From positions 62,001 through 126,000 of the forward strand of contig JAQWNM010000001.1 in NCBI GenBank assembly GCA_029268615.1: DNA of 64,000 bases, in the 5' to 3' direction. The DNA comes from SAR86 cluster bacterium. Lineage in GTDB: Bacteria > Pseudomonadota > Gammaproteobacteria > Magnimaribacterales > Magnimaribacteraceae. This document shows, piece after piece, positions 35,862-45,387 of the stretch (positions are counted from its first letter, which is position 1; each line of letters begins with the position of its first letter). Both the position numbers and the translations under genes were made by a program. Under the pieces are notes generated by a model. The model was not told where the DNA came from. It made no database searches and worked only from the letters and a program-made list of their open reading frames with translations.

Positions 35862-36846
35862 TTAAATCATATTTTGTAAATTTAGAAACGGCAACAATAT
35901 CAAGATCGAAACCTACTGCAGGCCTTGGATCACTCATTTCACTTATCCCGTCATACCTTCCCCCTTTAGATAAAGGATAACCTGCATCATCAATAAATGC
36001 TGAAAAGGTTAAACCTGTATGATATTTAAATCCTTGTATTTCACCTAAATCAATATGGATTTGAACATCGTCAAGATCCAATCTAGAAACAATGTTCTCC
36101 ATATCATCTAAATAAGCTAACGCCTTGTCGCCAAGCTTAACTAAATCCAACTTGGCCTTTGCAAGAATTTCCTTTCCTCCAAAGAGTTCTGTGATAACCA
36201 ACAACATCTTCATATCATCTTTGTCTAGTTTATTTTCAACTATCTCCTTAATGTCTTTAGTAGATTTAGTAGATAAGGCTTTTCTTATACTGTCTTCTTC
36301 ACCGGGCAAAAGTTTTTTATAATGGTCAATAATTATATTGATTAAGCCTCCATGGCCAAGACTTAATGTAATATCATTGATTCCAATAGTTTTAAGGCTT
36401 GATAACATCAACTCTATGCTTTCAAGGTCTGCATCTATCGTGGCATCCCCAAATATCTCAGCACCTGCTTGAACCGTTAATCTAGAACTAGAATGAACTA
36501 GAGATTTACTCTTTATCACATCTCCGACGTAACATAATTTTGGATTAAATTCAGAGTCTAATCTATAAGCATCAATTCTAGATGCTTGAGAAGAAATATC
36601 AGGTCTTAAAGAAATATTCTTTCCAGATAAAGAATCTCTAAAAGTAAAAGATACTTCTGAAAGTTCATCATGAGCTTCTCCTCCTAAAGTATCTGAAAAC
36701 TCAATGATTGGTGGCATTATTAATTCATAGCTATTTTGAGTGAACAGATCCACGAGTCTTCTTCTAAGTTTTTCTATTTGCAAAGCTCTAGGTGGCAGAA
36801 TCTCATCTACACCCTCAGGAAGGAGCCACTTTATCTTTGATGTCAT
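35851..36846 (-). CDS. hisZ: ATP phosphoribosyltransferase regulatory subunit
   Basis: HisRS-like paralogue without tRNA-charging activity that regulates the short HisG enzyme of histidine synthesis. It has 331 residues, short for a histidyl-tRNA synthetase and without an anticodon-binding domain. LPEGVDEILPPRALQIEKLR opens the class II-like fold, with SLRPDISSQASRIDA as motif 2-like. It lies between hflC and purA as in Pseudomonas, which supports HisZ over HisS. It implies a short-form HisG elsewhere. Confidence 0.92.
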   Translation of the reverse strand: MTSKIKWLLPEGVDEILPPRALQIEKLRRRLVDLFTQNSYELIMPPIIEFSDTLGGEAHDELSEVSFTFRDSLSGKNISLRPDISSQASRIDAYRLDSEFNPKLCYVGDVIKSKSLVHSSSRLTVQAGAEIFGDATIDADLESIELMLSSLKTIGINDITLSLGHGGLINIIIDHYKKLLPGEEDSIRKALSTKSTKDIKEIVENKLDKDDMKMLLVITELFGGKEILAKAKLDLVKLGDKALAYLDDMENIVSRLDLDDVQIHIDLGEIQGFKYHTGLTFSAFIDDAGYPLSKGGRYDGISEMSDPRPAVGFDLDIVAVSKFTKYDLNES

Positions 36847-36875
36847 ATCAACAAAGAAATTAATTTACAACTCAG

Positions 36876-37748
36876 CTAGTCTTGTGAAGACTTATCAAGA
36901 TATTTAAAGAAATCACTATCCGGATTTATTAAAAGTACGTCCCCTTTATTCTCGAAAGTTGCCTGATAAGCTTTTAAGCTTCTGGTGAAATCATAAAATT
37001 CTGGGTCTTTAGAATATGCAGAAGCATAAGTAGATGTTGCTATAGCATCGCCATCTCCTCTAACTTCTTCAGCAATCTTATAAGCATCGGCTAAAATAAT
37101 AGTTCTCTCTTTATCTGCTTTTGCTCTAATCTCTACAGCTATTTCAGTTCCTTTAGCTCTTAATTCTCTAGCTAACCTCTCTCTTTCTGTTCTCATTCTG
37201 TTATAAACAGATTCACTAACCTCTTGAGGGAGATCTATTTTTTTAACCCTTAAATCAATTACTTCTATACCAAGCTCAGACTGAGCAACGGTATTAAGAT
37301 TAGCAGAAAGAGCAATCATTAATTGATCTCTTTCTCCAGATACAACCTCTTTAACAGTTCTTACTCCAAATTCATTCCTTAAGCCCGTATCTACCCTTTG
37401 AGCTAGTAACCTATTTAATCTATCTTCATCACCACCTGAGGTAGTATAAAATTTAGCAACATCCTTAACTCTCCATTTTACAAATGAATCTACCATCAAT
37501 GCCTTCTTTTCTGATGTTAGATATCTCTGAGGTGGAGCATCTAAAGTTAAAATCCTAGCATCAAACTTTCTAACTGAATTTAGAATTGGCCACTTGAAAT
37601 GCAAACCAGGTGAAACATCAAATTGAACAATCTCACCAAAACGAAGTTTCACAGCTCTCTCTGTTTCATTGACAACATAAAGTGCTTGGGTTGCTATAGC
37701 CACACTTATAATTACGAAACCAGTCAAAAATATATTAAATTTTTTCAT
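36876..37748 (-). CDS. hflC: Protease modulator HflC
   Basis: SPFH/stomatin-family membrane protein that with HflK forms the periplasmic cage around FtsH. It has 290 residues. A single N-terminal membrane segment covers about 6-24, followed by the band-7 domain (ETERAVKLRFGEIV and onward) and a long coiled-coil with RAKADKERTIILADAY. Its ATG overlaps the hflK stop as TAATG. Confidence 0.95.
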   Translation of the reverse strand: MKKFNIFLTGFVIISVAIATQALYVVNETERAVKLRFGEIVQFDVSPGLHFKWPILNSVRKFDARILTLDAPPQRYLTSEKKALMVDSFVKWRVKDVAKFYTTSGGDEDRLNRLLAQRVDTGLRNEFGVRTVKEVVSGERDQLMIALSANLNTVAQSELGIEVIDLRVKKIDLPQEVSESVYNRMRTERERLARELRAKGTEIAVEIRAKADKERTIILADAYKIAEEVRGDGDAIATSTYASAYSKDPEFYDFTRSLKAYQATFENKGDVLLINPDSDFFKYLDKSSQD

Positions 37749-38875
37749 TAGCGCTTGTCCTGTCTATTTCTTCTTCTAATTTCATCTATCACTTGATCTG
37801 TTAGTTCACGAAGATTTGGTGCCTGTTGAGAATTTGAACCTGATTGCAAACTAGAATTTACCTGAGACTCTGATGAAGATTGAATGATCTTGTCTAGAGG
37901 CAAGTATAAAATATTATTCCCTCCATCCACGTCCACCATCACTTTAGTGCTATTTGCCATAACATTTTGAACGGCGTCTAAATACAACCTGTTTCTGGTT
38001 ACTTTAGGTGCTTTTTGATATTCTGTTAAAAGTTTATCAAACCTATTAGCATCTCCTTTAGCTTCTGCTATAACTTGGTCTCTGTATGCTTGAGCTCCTT
38101 GGATTTGTTTTTGGGCTTCACCTCTTGCTTCAGGAACAATTCCATTTGCATAAGTTTCAGCCTGGTTCCGAACTTTTACTTCATCTTCTCTTGCCTTAAT
38201 AACATCATCAAAAGAAGCTTGTACTTGATCAGGAGGAGCTGAATCTTCAATATTAACTATGACTACCTGAAGACCTGTGGAATATAAATCCAGGTAATCT
38301 TGCAATCTTATTTTTACTTCTTGAGCTATTTGATCTCGACCTACAGTCAAAACATCGTCCATGATTGATCCCCCAACTACATGCCTCAATGCACTTTCAG
38401 TTGCCTGAGCTAAGCTAGCATCAGCATCTCTGATATCTAAGACATACCTTTTTGGATCTGCGATTTGATACTGCACAGAAACTGTGACATCAACTATATT
38501 CTCATCTTCAGTAAGCATTAAAGCATCATGTCTATGGGGCCTTACTCTAACAACATCGACAATAGCTCTTGAATCTAATAAAGGAGGATTCCAATGAAGT
38601 CCAGGTCCTTTTATTTCAAGAAATTTTCCTAGCCTTAAGACAACGGACCTTTCTGCTTGCTCTACTTGATAAATACCTGCCACAATCCAAAGTGCTAAAA
38701 TAATCCCAAAGAAGTATAAGACCCTACCTTTTTTAGGTTTTCCTTCTGAGCCCCCTGATCCACCGCCAAAGATACCTCCAAATCTAGCTTTGAGCTGCTT
38801 TATAGCTTCATCAATATCTGGAGGACCATCATTCTTTCCCCAAGGATCTTTATTATCATTACCATTCCAAGACAT
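37748..38875 (-). CDS. hflK: Protease modulator HflK
   Basis: Partner of HflC in the FtsH-regulating complex, 375 residues. The N-terminal cytoplasmic tail is glycine-rich (residues 1-48, with DPWGKNDGPPD). A membrane helix lies near 51-69. The SPFH domain follows (AERSVVLRLGKFLEIKGPGLH) and the C-terminal tail is rich in serine and glutamine. It lies 9 bases after hflX. Confidence 0.95.
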   Translation of the reverse strand: MSWNGNDNKDPWGKNDGPPDIDEAIKQLKARFGGIFGGGSGGSEGKPKKGRVLYFFGIILALWIVAGIYQVEQAERSVVLRLGKFLEIKGPGLHWNPPLLDSRAIVDVVRVRPHRHDALMLTEDENIVDVTVSVQYQIADPKRYVLDIRDADASLAQATESALRHVVGGSIMDDVLTVGRDQIAQEVKIRLQDYLDLYSTGLQVVIVNIEDSAPPDQVQASFDDVIKAREDEVKVRNQAETYANGIVPEARGEAQKQIQGAQAYRDQVIAEAKGDANRFDKLLTEYQKAPKVTRNRLYLDAVQNVMANSTKVMVDVDGGNNILYLPLDKIIQSSSESQVNSSLQSGSNSQQAPNLRELTDQVIDEIRRRNRQDKR

Positions 38876-38884
38876 ATTTATTTC

Positions 38885-40201
38885 CTATATTGTTTTAGTT
38901 GCTGTTAACAATGTTTGTTCATTCTCAAAAAAATCAATACCTGTAAATGAAATTAACTCAGCTAACTCTTTTGAGCCTAGTTCAACCTTTAATTGTATCA
39001 GACCTGAAGCATCAAATCTTTCTTGAATTACCCTTCCTTTACAAAATAAATCAGATCTTACTTTTACATGAGAAGATTCCAAGTAAAGCCATCCGATTTG
39101 CTTAGGGCCATAGACGCAGTGATTTATAGCTTCTTCAAGAGAAATTATGCCTTTATTTTTGTGGGCCGATAACCAAACTTTCTTTTGTTCGGGTTTCGAT
39201 ATAAAAGATAACTCCTTTACATCTATTAAATCGCTTTTGTTAAAAGCTATTATTATGTCTATATCTTTTAACCCCAGATCTTCGAGCAACTTATTCACTT
39301 CTGTGATCTTATATTGATAATCTTTATCTGATATGTCGACAACATGCAAAAGAAGATCTGCAGCTTTCAATTCATCTAATGTTGCCTTAAATGATTCAAT
39401 TAACTGAGTGGGTAAATCAGAAATAAATCCTACAGTATCAGAAAATAAGAGTCCTTCTAATTTCTTATTTCCAGCTTTTCTAGTGACAGAATCCAAAGTA
39501 GCAAATAACTTATCAGCTGCAAACTGGTTATCTCCTGTCAATAAGTTAAACAATGTTGTTTTTCCTGCATTCGTATAACCTAAAATTCCTACCAACTTAG
39601 TATTGCCTTTAGATCTAGAATATCTACTTATTTCCTTTTGACTATGAACTTTAGATATTCTTTTTTTTAAGCTTTTGACTCTTTGACTAATCAGTCTTCT
39701 ATCAGTTTCTAATTGAGTCTCTCCTGGGCCTCTTAAGCCAATGCCTCCTTTTTGCCTTTCTAAGTGACTCCATCCTCTAACTAGCCTAGTCGAAAGATGA
39801 TTAAGTTGCGCCAATTCAACTTGGAGTTTACCTGTATGGCTTTGTGCTCTAGATGCAAAAATGTCTAATATAAGCGAGGTCCTATCTAATACCCTTGCGC
39901 AAAGAAACTTTTCTAAATTTCTTTCTTGAGAAGGTGATAAATCATGATTAAAAATTACTAATCTAGCTTTGTGCTCATCAACTAAAGATTTAATCTCCTC
40001 TAATTTACCTGATTTAACAAAGAAATTAGGAGTAGGTTTATCCTGTTTACCTACTATGGATGCAGAAATATGTGCACCCGAAGAAACTACTAAATCAATA
40101 AATTCTTGGAATTTATTGACAGATAAATTTCTTTTATTAAAGCCCAATTCTATTTGAACAATGATGGCTTTCTCGACTATTGAATCAGGATAAAAATTCA
40201 T
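38885..40201 (-). CDS. hflX: GTPase HflX
   Basis: Ribosome-binding GTPase that rescues or splits stalled ribosomes under stress. It has 438 residues. The HflX signature GGIGLRGPGETQLE is at 152-165. The P-loop GYTNAGKT is at 208-215, with the later G-motifs DTVGF and NKSD also present. The C-terminal domain follows. It lies 11 bases after miaA. In most gammaproteobacteria hfq sits between miaA and hflX, and here it is absent. Confidence 0.95.
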   Translation of the reverse strand: MNFYPDSIVEKAIIVQIELGFNKRNLSVNKFQEFIDLVVSSGAHISASIVGKQDKPTPNFFVKSGKLEEIKSLVDEHKARLVIFNHDLSPSQERNLEKFLCARVLDRTSLILDIFASRAQSHTGKLQVELAQLNHLSTRLVRGWSHLERQKGGIGLRGPGETQLETDRRLISQRVKSLKKRISKVHSQKEISRYSRSKGNTKLVGILGYTNAGKTTLFNLLTGDNQFAADKLFATLDSVTRKAGNKKLEGLLFSDTVGFISDLPTQLIESFKATLDELKAADLLLHVVDISDKDYQYKITEVNKLLEDLGLKDIDIIIAFNKSDLIDVKELSFISKPEQKKVWLSAHKNKGIISLEEAINHCVYGPKQIGWLYLESSHVKVRSDLFCKGRVIQERFDASGLIQLKVELGSKELAELISFTGIDFFENEQTLLTATKTI

Positions 40202-40212
40202 GTTAATTATTT

Positions 40213-41151
40213 CTATAATAAATTCTTAGTGTCTAATTCTTTGATAATCAATTGTAATGCATTTGAAGTTTTTTGTGGCAGCCATATTAGTTGTTTCCAG
40301 CTACGTAACCAAGTCATTTGTCTTTTAGCTAACTTCCGAGATGCATTAATTGAGTTGTATATCATTTCATCTTCTGAGATTTCTTTTTCTAAATATTCCC
40401 AAATTTGTCTGTACCCAACCGAACGCATGGACGGTAAGTCTCTATGAACTCCTTCAGAATTTTTTAGTTTCTTTACTTCTTTTATAAAACCTTTCTCTAT
40501 CATATCTAAAAATCTTTCCTTAATGATTTGCCTTAAAATCTCTCTACTTTCTGGAAAAATAGCAAATTGAATTAGTTGATCCTTATTTGGTGAAGAAGGC
40601 TTAGAAGATCTTATAAGTTTGGATAATGGCTGACCGGTTAATTCATAGACTTCTAGGGCTCTTTGTATTCTTTGTGAATCGTTTTTATCAATCTTCAAGG
40701 CTGATTCTTTATCAATCATTAGAAGGGAAGTATGCATTTCCGGCCAACCTATTTTCTCAGCTCTTTCTTTGAGCTTCTCTCTAAGGAAAACGTCAGCACT
40801 TGGAAGATTTGCAAGACCTTTAATAAAAGAATTGAAATAAAGCATTGTTCCACCAACTAACAAAGGAATTTTTTGTTGAAAGTTTATTTCTTGAATCTCT
40901 TCAGAAACATCAATGTTAAATTGAGCAGTTGAGTATGGTTGCGTTGGTTCTTTTATATCAATTAACCGATGAGGATACTTCTTTAAATCTTCTTTCGAAG
41001 GCTTTCCACTTCCTATATCGAGTTTTTTATATACTTGTACAGAGTCCACACTAATAATTGACGAATTTAATATTTTACTCAACTCTATAGCTAAATTAGT
41101 TTTTCCTACTCCAGTAGGTCCCATGATTGAAATTAAATAATCCTTTTGCAC
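40213..41151 (-). CDS. miaA: tRNA dimethylallyltransferase
   Basis: Adds the dimethylallyl group to A37 of tRNAs reading U-starting codons. It has 312 residues. The P-loop MGPTGVGKT is at 10-18. SVDSVQVYKKLDIGSGKPS binds the acceptor region, and VGGTMLYFN and MRSVGYRQIWEYL follow. It leads the minus-strand run into hflX. The mutL gene that usually precedes it is replaced upstream by amtB, separated by a terminator. Confidence 0.95.
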   Translation of the reverse strand: MQKDYLISIMGPTGVGKTNLAIELSKILNSSIISVDSVQVYKKLDIGSGKPSKEDLKKYPHRLIDIKEPTQPYSTAQFNIDVSEEIQEINFQQKIPLLVGGTMLYFNSFIKGLANLPSADVFLREKLKERAEKIGWPEMHTSLLMIDKESALKIDKNDSQRIQRALEVYELTGQPLSKLIRSSKPSSPNKDQLIQFAIFPESREILRQIIKERFLDMIEKGFIKEVKKLKNSEGVHRDLPSMRSVGYRQIWEYLEKEISEDEMIYNSINASRKLAKRQMTWLRSWKQLIWLPQKTSNALQLIIKELDTKNLL

Positions 41152-41183
41152 ACTTTCATTCTAGTTGATTATTATACAAACAT

Positions 41184-41211
41184 AAAAAAACCGGCCTTTA
41201 AAAGCCGGTTT
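41184..41211 (-). terminator. Rho-independent terminator of glnK-amtB
   Basis: AAACCGGC and GCCGGTTT form an 8-base stem with an 8-base loop, 16 bases after the amtB stop on the minus strand. A run of seven T follows on that strand. It separates amtB from miaA. Confidence 0.9.
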
Positions 41212-41226
41212 CTTAATTAATTTATA

Positions 41227-42507
41227 TTACACTAGATCGTAACTTCTCTCTTCATGTTCTGTAACGTCTAAACCTTCATATTCTTCTTCTTCAGTAACTC
41301 GCAAAGGCATTAATGAGCCTATGACTTTTAGAATTATCCATGAAGCTACAGCTGTCCAAATACCTATAACAGCTATTCCTTTTAACTGTACTAGAAGTTG
41401 TTGCATTGGTACCCATGTTTCTCCTGCACTTGAACCCAAGAAGCCTCCTTGAACTCCAACGAAACTAACCATAATTATACCAATAATTCCTCCTATTCCA
41501 TGAACAGGAAATACGTCTAATGAATCATCTATGCCAAACACACCTTTAACAGCTTGAGTGGCATAGAAACATATTGATCCTGCCATAAAACCAATTAATA
41601 AAGCACCTTCTGGTCCAACACTACCAGCTGCAGGGGTAATAGTTGCTAATCCAGCAACCATACCTGTAGCTATGCCTACGATTGTTGGTTTACCACCTTT
41701 GATCCATTCTATTGCCATCCAAGTTAGGGCTCCCATTGCTGCACTGATATGAGTTACTAACATTGCCATACCAGCTAAACCATCAGCTGCCCAAGAACTT
41801 CCGGCATTAAAGCCAAACCACCCAACCCATAACAAAGCTGCTCCTGTTACTACCATTGTTCTATTATGAGGTGGCATAGCCGTTGCAGGAAAACCTTTTC
41901 TTGGGCCTAAAACTAGAGCTATTACCAAAGCGCCCACACCGCATGTTAGGTGAACCACTAAACCTCCGGCAAAATCTTTTACGTCAGCTAAATAACCTCC
42001 TCCCCATATCATATGGCAAGCAGGAATATATACCGCTGTAAACCATAATAAGGAAAACAAACACATAGCTCCAAATTTCATTCTTTCTGCAAAAGCACCT
42101 ACAACTAATGCCGGTGTAATAATTGCAAAAGTCATTTGGAAAATAACAAATAAAGAATGGGGCATTGTTGTGCCAGGTGCCAAGGTATCTCGCCCAAGTC
42201 CATTAAGAAAAAAGGCACTTGTACCTCCAATAAATGCATTACCTTCGGTGAAGGCAAGACTGTAACCATATACAACCCATGCTATCGACACTATGCAAGC
42301 TATTGCAAAACACTGCATTAAAACTGAAATGGCATTTTTACTCCTTACCAACCCTGCATAGAAAAGTGAAAGTCCAGGCAAGGTCATTAATAAAACTAAA
42401 GCGGTGGAAGTAAGGATCCATGCAGTATCGCCACTATCTAGGCCATCAGCTGAAGTAGTAAAAGATAACAAACTTAAAAATAGTATGGAAAATAATTTAT
42501 TTAGCAT
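41227..42507 (-). CDS. amtB: Ammonium transporter
   Basis: Amt/Rh-family trimeric inner-membrane ammonium channel, 426 residues. A cleavable-looking signal (1-20) precedes eleven helices. The recruitment and pore residues are visible: Trp168 in HMIWGGGY, Asp178 in DFAGGLVVH with pore His186, and a second pore histidine in FPVHGIGGIIG. The acidic C-terminal tail is the GlnK interaction site. It is preceded by glnK after 29 bases and has AAGGAG about 10 bases before its ATG. It would import ammonium under nitrogen limitation. Confidence 0.97.
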   Translation of the reverse strand: MLNKLFSILFLSLLSFTTSADGLDSGDTAWILTSTALVLLMTLPGLSLFYAGLVRSKNAISVLMQCFAIACIVSIAWVVYGYSLAFTEGNAFIGGTSAFFLNGLGRDTLAPGTTMPHSLFVIFQMTFAIITPALVVGAFAERMKFGAMCLFSLLWFTAVYIPACHMIWGGGYLADVKDFAGGLVVHLTCGVGALVIALVLGPRKGFPATAMPPHNRTMVVTGAALLWVGWFGFNAGSSWAADGLAGMAMLVTHISAAMGALTWMAIEWIKGGKPTIVGIATGMVAGLATITPAAGSVGPEGALLIGFMAGSICFYATQAVKGVFGIDDSLDVFPVHGIGGIIGIIMVSFVGVQGGFLGSSAGETWVPMQQLLVQLKGIAVIGIWTAVASWIILKVIGSLMPLRVTEEEEYEGLDVTEHEERSYDLV

Positions 42508-42536
42508 CGGAAATATCTCCTTAAATAATTAATTAA

Positions 42537-42884
<348 letters not shown>

Positions 42885-42952
42885 TTATATAAAAACTTTA
42901 ACTAAATCATATCTCAGACAAATAAAGATTTATAGCCACTATATAATTAATA

Positions 42953-42968
42953 AGCAATTTCTATGCCA
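42953..42968 (-). promoter_or_regulatory. Sigma-54 type -24/-12 promoter of glnK-amtB
   Basis: On the minus strand TGGCAT, five bases, then TTGCTT matches the sigma-54 consensus (TGGCAC-N5-TTGCA) including the invariant GG and GC pairs. Transcription would start near 42942, about 66 bases before the glnK ATG. This fits nitrogen control through RpoN and NtrC. Confidence 0.75.
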
Positions 42969-43007
42969 ATTTATTTAGGGATTTTCATTGCAAAAAAGTT
43001 TTAAAAA

Positions 43008-43045
43008 GGTGCAAGTAATAAAAAAGCGCACTAATTATTTGCACC
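43008..43045. promoter_or_regulatory. Long inverted repeat upstream of the glnK promoter (enhancer-like)
   Basis: GGTGCAAGTAAT and ATTATTTGCACC pair at 11 of 12 positions around a 14-base centre that holds another GCGCAC. It lies about 65-105 bases upstream of the predicted glnK start, where NtrC enhancers sit, and its GGTGCA/TGCACC half-sites resemble NtrC half-sites but with unusual spacing. It could instead end the waaA transcript 41 bases upstream. Confidence 0.45.
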
Positions 43046-43085
43046 TACTCATTTCTTGATGAGAGTAGTAAAGTGAAATTGGTAT

Positions 43086-44372
43086 TTATTTAGATTGAAC
43101 TAGATATTTATCTAATAATCTCAGTATAGAATTAACTGCACCTTTGTTGTCTAGGAAAACTCTCTTAGCTGCTACTTCCATTGATTCTTTAAGTTCGCTA
43201 TCCTTTGTAACAGATATAAAAAAATCTTTAATGTTCTTTTGGTTTTCTACTAATTCTAGTGCTTTTACTTTTTTTAATTGGTTGGAAATATCCTCAAAAT
43301 TTCTAAGACTTTTTCCTGAACAGATTGCAAGACCAATTGATGCTGGTTCTAAAAGATTCTGACCCCCGTGATCTATTAGGGAGCCACCTATGAATGCGAC
43401 ATCTGAAACAGAATATAGTAGGCTCAATTCCCCCATTGTATCTCCCAGAAGCACATTAACCTCTTGTGAAATATCGTCATCTAAAGACCTTCTTGCAATG
43501 ATAAAATTTCTTTTCTTAATTTTTTTAAAGACTCTATCAAACCGCTCAGGATGACGAGGAACCAATATCAACAATGAATCTTGATCAAATCTTAAGATCT
43601 CGGTAAATGCATCTAAAATTATCTCTTCTTCTCCCTCATGAGTACTAGCAGCTATAAATGTTGGCCTATTTTTGCCTTCTATAGACCAATCTTGACGTAT
43701 TGATTCTGAAATAATATTTATTTCTTTCGGAGGATCATAATCAAATTTTAAATTACCACACACCTCTATACTTAAATGTTCTGGACAAAGATACTTAAAC
43801 CTTGAAGCATCTGTTTCATATTGAGTAAATATAGCTGTGACCTTTATTAATGTTTCGGATAAAAGTTTTTTTACATATAGATATTTATTTAAGGACTCTA
43901 TTGAAAGCCTCGCATTAACTAAAAATGTAAATATATTTTTTTTATGGCATGAATTAACAATATTAGGCCAGAGTTCAGTTTCTAATAAAATTAGAGCTTT
44001 TGGCTCCCAAAAGCATAAAAACCTATCTATGAAATACGGGAGATCAAAAGGTAAATACTGATGGTAGACTCTGTCTCCTATCTTAGATAATAAAATTTTT
44101 GATCCAGTTAAGGTCGAAGTGGTAACAAGAACATCTTTATCTGGATAATTTGCAAGGAGAGATCTAAGTAAGGGCATTGCAGCATTTACTTCTCCAACTG
44201 AAACTGCATGCACCCATAGAACTTCTCGAATAGGTTTATTTAAAATTGAAATTCCTAGTCTTTCATGCCATCTATTCCAATGATCTTTATCTTTTAATCC
44301 CCTTATTATCAATCTAAGAAAGAAAAAAGGTAAAAGAAGATAAGAAAGGAAGGTGTATAAGATCAAGACCAT
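43086..44372 (-). CDS. waaA: Kdo transferase
   Basis: Transfers Kdo to lipid IV-A, the first inner-core step of lipopolysaccharide. It has 428 residues. An N-terminal membrane anchor (about 3-22) precedes WVHAVSVGEVNAAMPLL, which contains the catalytic glutamate, and TSTLTGSKIL. In the C-terminal donor domain AASTHEGEE and GGSLIDHGGQNLLEPASIG are typical. It stands divergent from hldD, with no Shine-Dalgarno. A TAACAT hexamer ends 6 bases before the ATG. Confidence 0.95.
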   Translation of the reverse strand: MVLILYTFLSYLLLPFFFLRLIIRGLKDKDHWNRWHERLGISILNKPIREVLWVHAVSVGEVNAAMPLLRSLLANYPDKDVLVTTSTLTGSKILLSKIGDRVYHQYLPFDLPYFIDRFLCFWEPKALILLETELWPNIVNSCHKKNIFTFLVNARLSIESLNKYLYVKKLLSETLIKVTAIFTQYETDASRFKYLCPEHLSIEVCGNLKFDYDPPKEINIISESIRQDWSIEGKNRPTFIAASTHEGEEEIILDAFTEILRFDQDSLLILVPRHPERFDRVFKKIKKRNFIIARRSLDDDISQEVNVLLGDTMGELSLLYSVSDVAFIGGSLIDHGGQNLLEPASIGLAICSGKSLRNFEDISNQLKKVKALELVENQKNIKDFFISVTKDSELKESMEVAAKRVFLDNKGAVNSILRLLDKYLVQSK

Positions 44373-44378
44373 ATTGAT

Positions 44379-44384
44379 ATGTTA
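44379..44384 (-). promoter_or_regulatory. Candidate -10 element of waaA
   Basis: TAACAT on the minus strand ends exactly 6 bases before the waaA ATG, so a start at the normal distance would give a leaderless transcript. The match to TATAAT is 4 of 6 and no -35 is clear. Confidence 0.25.
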
Positions 44385-44418
44385 ACATGGCCCCACCTAT
44401 AAAAACTGTAGCTAAAAT

Positions 44419-44424
44419 TATAAA
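44419..44424 (+). promoter_or_regulatory. Candidate -10 element of hldD
   Basis: TATAAA lies 9 bases before the hldD ATG at 44434. The implied leader is about 3 bases. Only a very weak purine stretch is available for ribosome binding. It shares the 61-base divergent region with waaA. Confidence 0.3.
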
Positions 44425-44433
44425 AAGCAAAGA

Positions 44434-45387
44434 ATGATAATAGTGACTGGAAGCAATGGCTTTATCGGATCAAACTTAATCAAAACCTTAAACTCATTAG
44501 GCTTCAAAAATATACTTGCTGTCGATGACTCAACATTAGAAAATCAGATAAATATATCTGATTGTGATGTAGAGGACTTAATAAGTATCAAAGAGTTTTC
44601 TGAAAAATTAAATAAAGGTACTTTGCAAAAAAAAGTAGACTACATTTTTCACCAAGGGGCTTGCTCTGATACAACCGAATGGGACTGTGATTTTTTACTT
44701 AAAAATAACTTTTACTTTTCGAAAGATATTTTAGAATTTTGTTTACAAAATACAATTCCTCTAGTTTATGCTTCATCTGCTTCTGTATATGGCAATGAAG
44801 GTAACTTTAAAGAAGAAAGGGAGAATGAAAGACCTATTAATCTTTATGCCTATTCTAAATATATATTTGATCAATTAGTTAGATCAAACTTAAATAAATT
44901 ATCATCTCAAGTTGTTGGTCTAAGATATTTTAATGTTTATGGTCCAAGGGAATCTCATAAAAAAAAAATGGCTAGTGTAGCTTTTCACTTGCATCAGCAA
45001 TTAAGTAAAGGTGAGGATATAGAATTATTTGGAGAATATGACGGATTTAAAGCAGGAAAACAAAGTAGAGACTTTATTTATGTTGATGACGTAATTGATG
45101 TAAATATCTGGTTCATGAGAAACCAAAATGCTTCAGGGATTTTCAATGTAGGTACTGGAAAAAGCCAAACTTTTGATGAAGTTGCAGATGCAGTAATAAA
45201 ATGGAACAAAAAAGGTAAAATTAGTTATATTCCATTTCCTGAAAACTTAAAAGGTTCCTACCAAAGCTATACTCAAGCTGATATATCTAAATTAAGAGAG
45301 TGCGGATATGAAAAACCATTTAGAGATGTCCAATCAGGTGTAAAAAGCTATTTAGATAACTTTTCTATTTGGCCAAAAAATGAATAA
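44434..45387 (+). CDS. hldD: ADP-L-glycero-D-manno-heptose 6-epimerase
   Basis: Last step of ADP-heptose synthesis for the lipopolysaccharide core. It has 317 residues. The Rossmann loop GSNGFIG is at 6-12, and ACSDTTEWD, ASSASVYGN and YAYSKYIFDQ (Tyr-x3-Lys) follow. GLRYFNVYGPRE and the later SRDFIYVDDV are also typical. Its end overlaps the next acyltransferase gene by 8 bases, so both envelope genes are co-translated. Confidence 0.95.
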   Translation: MIIVTGSNGFIGSNLIKTLNSLGFKNILAVDDSTLENQINISDCDVEDLISIKEFSEKLNKGTLQKKVDYIFHQGACSDTTEWDCDFLLKNNFYFSKDILEFCLQNTIPLVYASSASVYGNEGNFKEERENERPINLYAYSKYIFDQLVRSNLNKLSSQVVGLRYFNVYGPRESHKKKMASVAFHLHQQLSKGEDIELFGEYDGFKAGKQSRDFIYVDDVIDVNIWFMRNQNASGIFNVGTGKSQTFDEVADAVIKWNKKGKISYIPFPENLKGSYQSYTQADISKLRECGYEKPFRDVQSGVKSYLDNFSIWPKNE

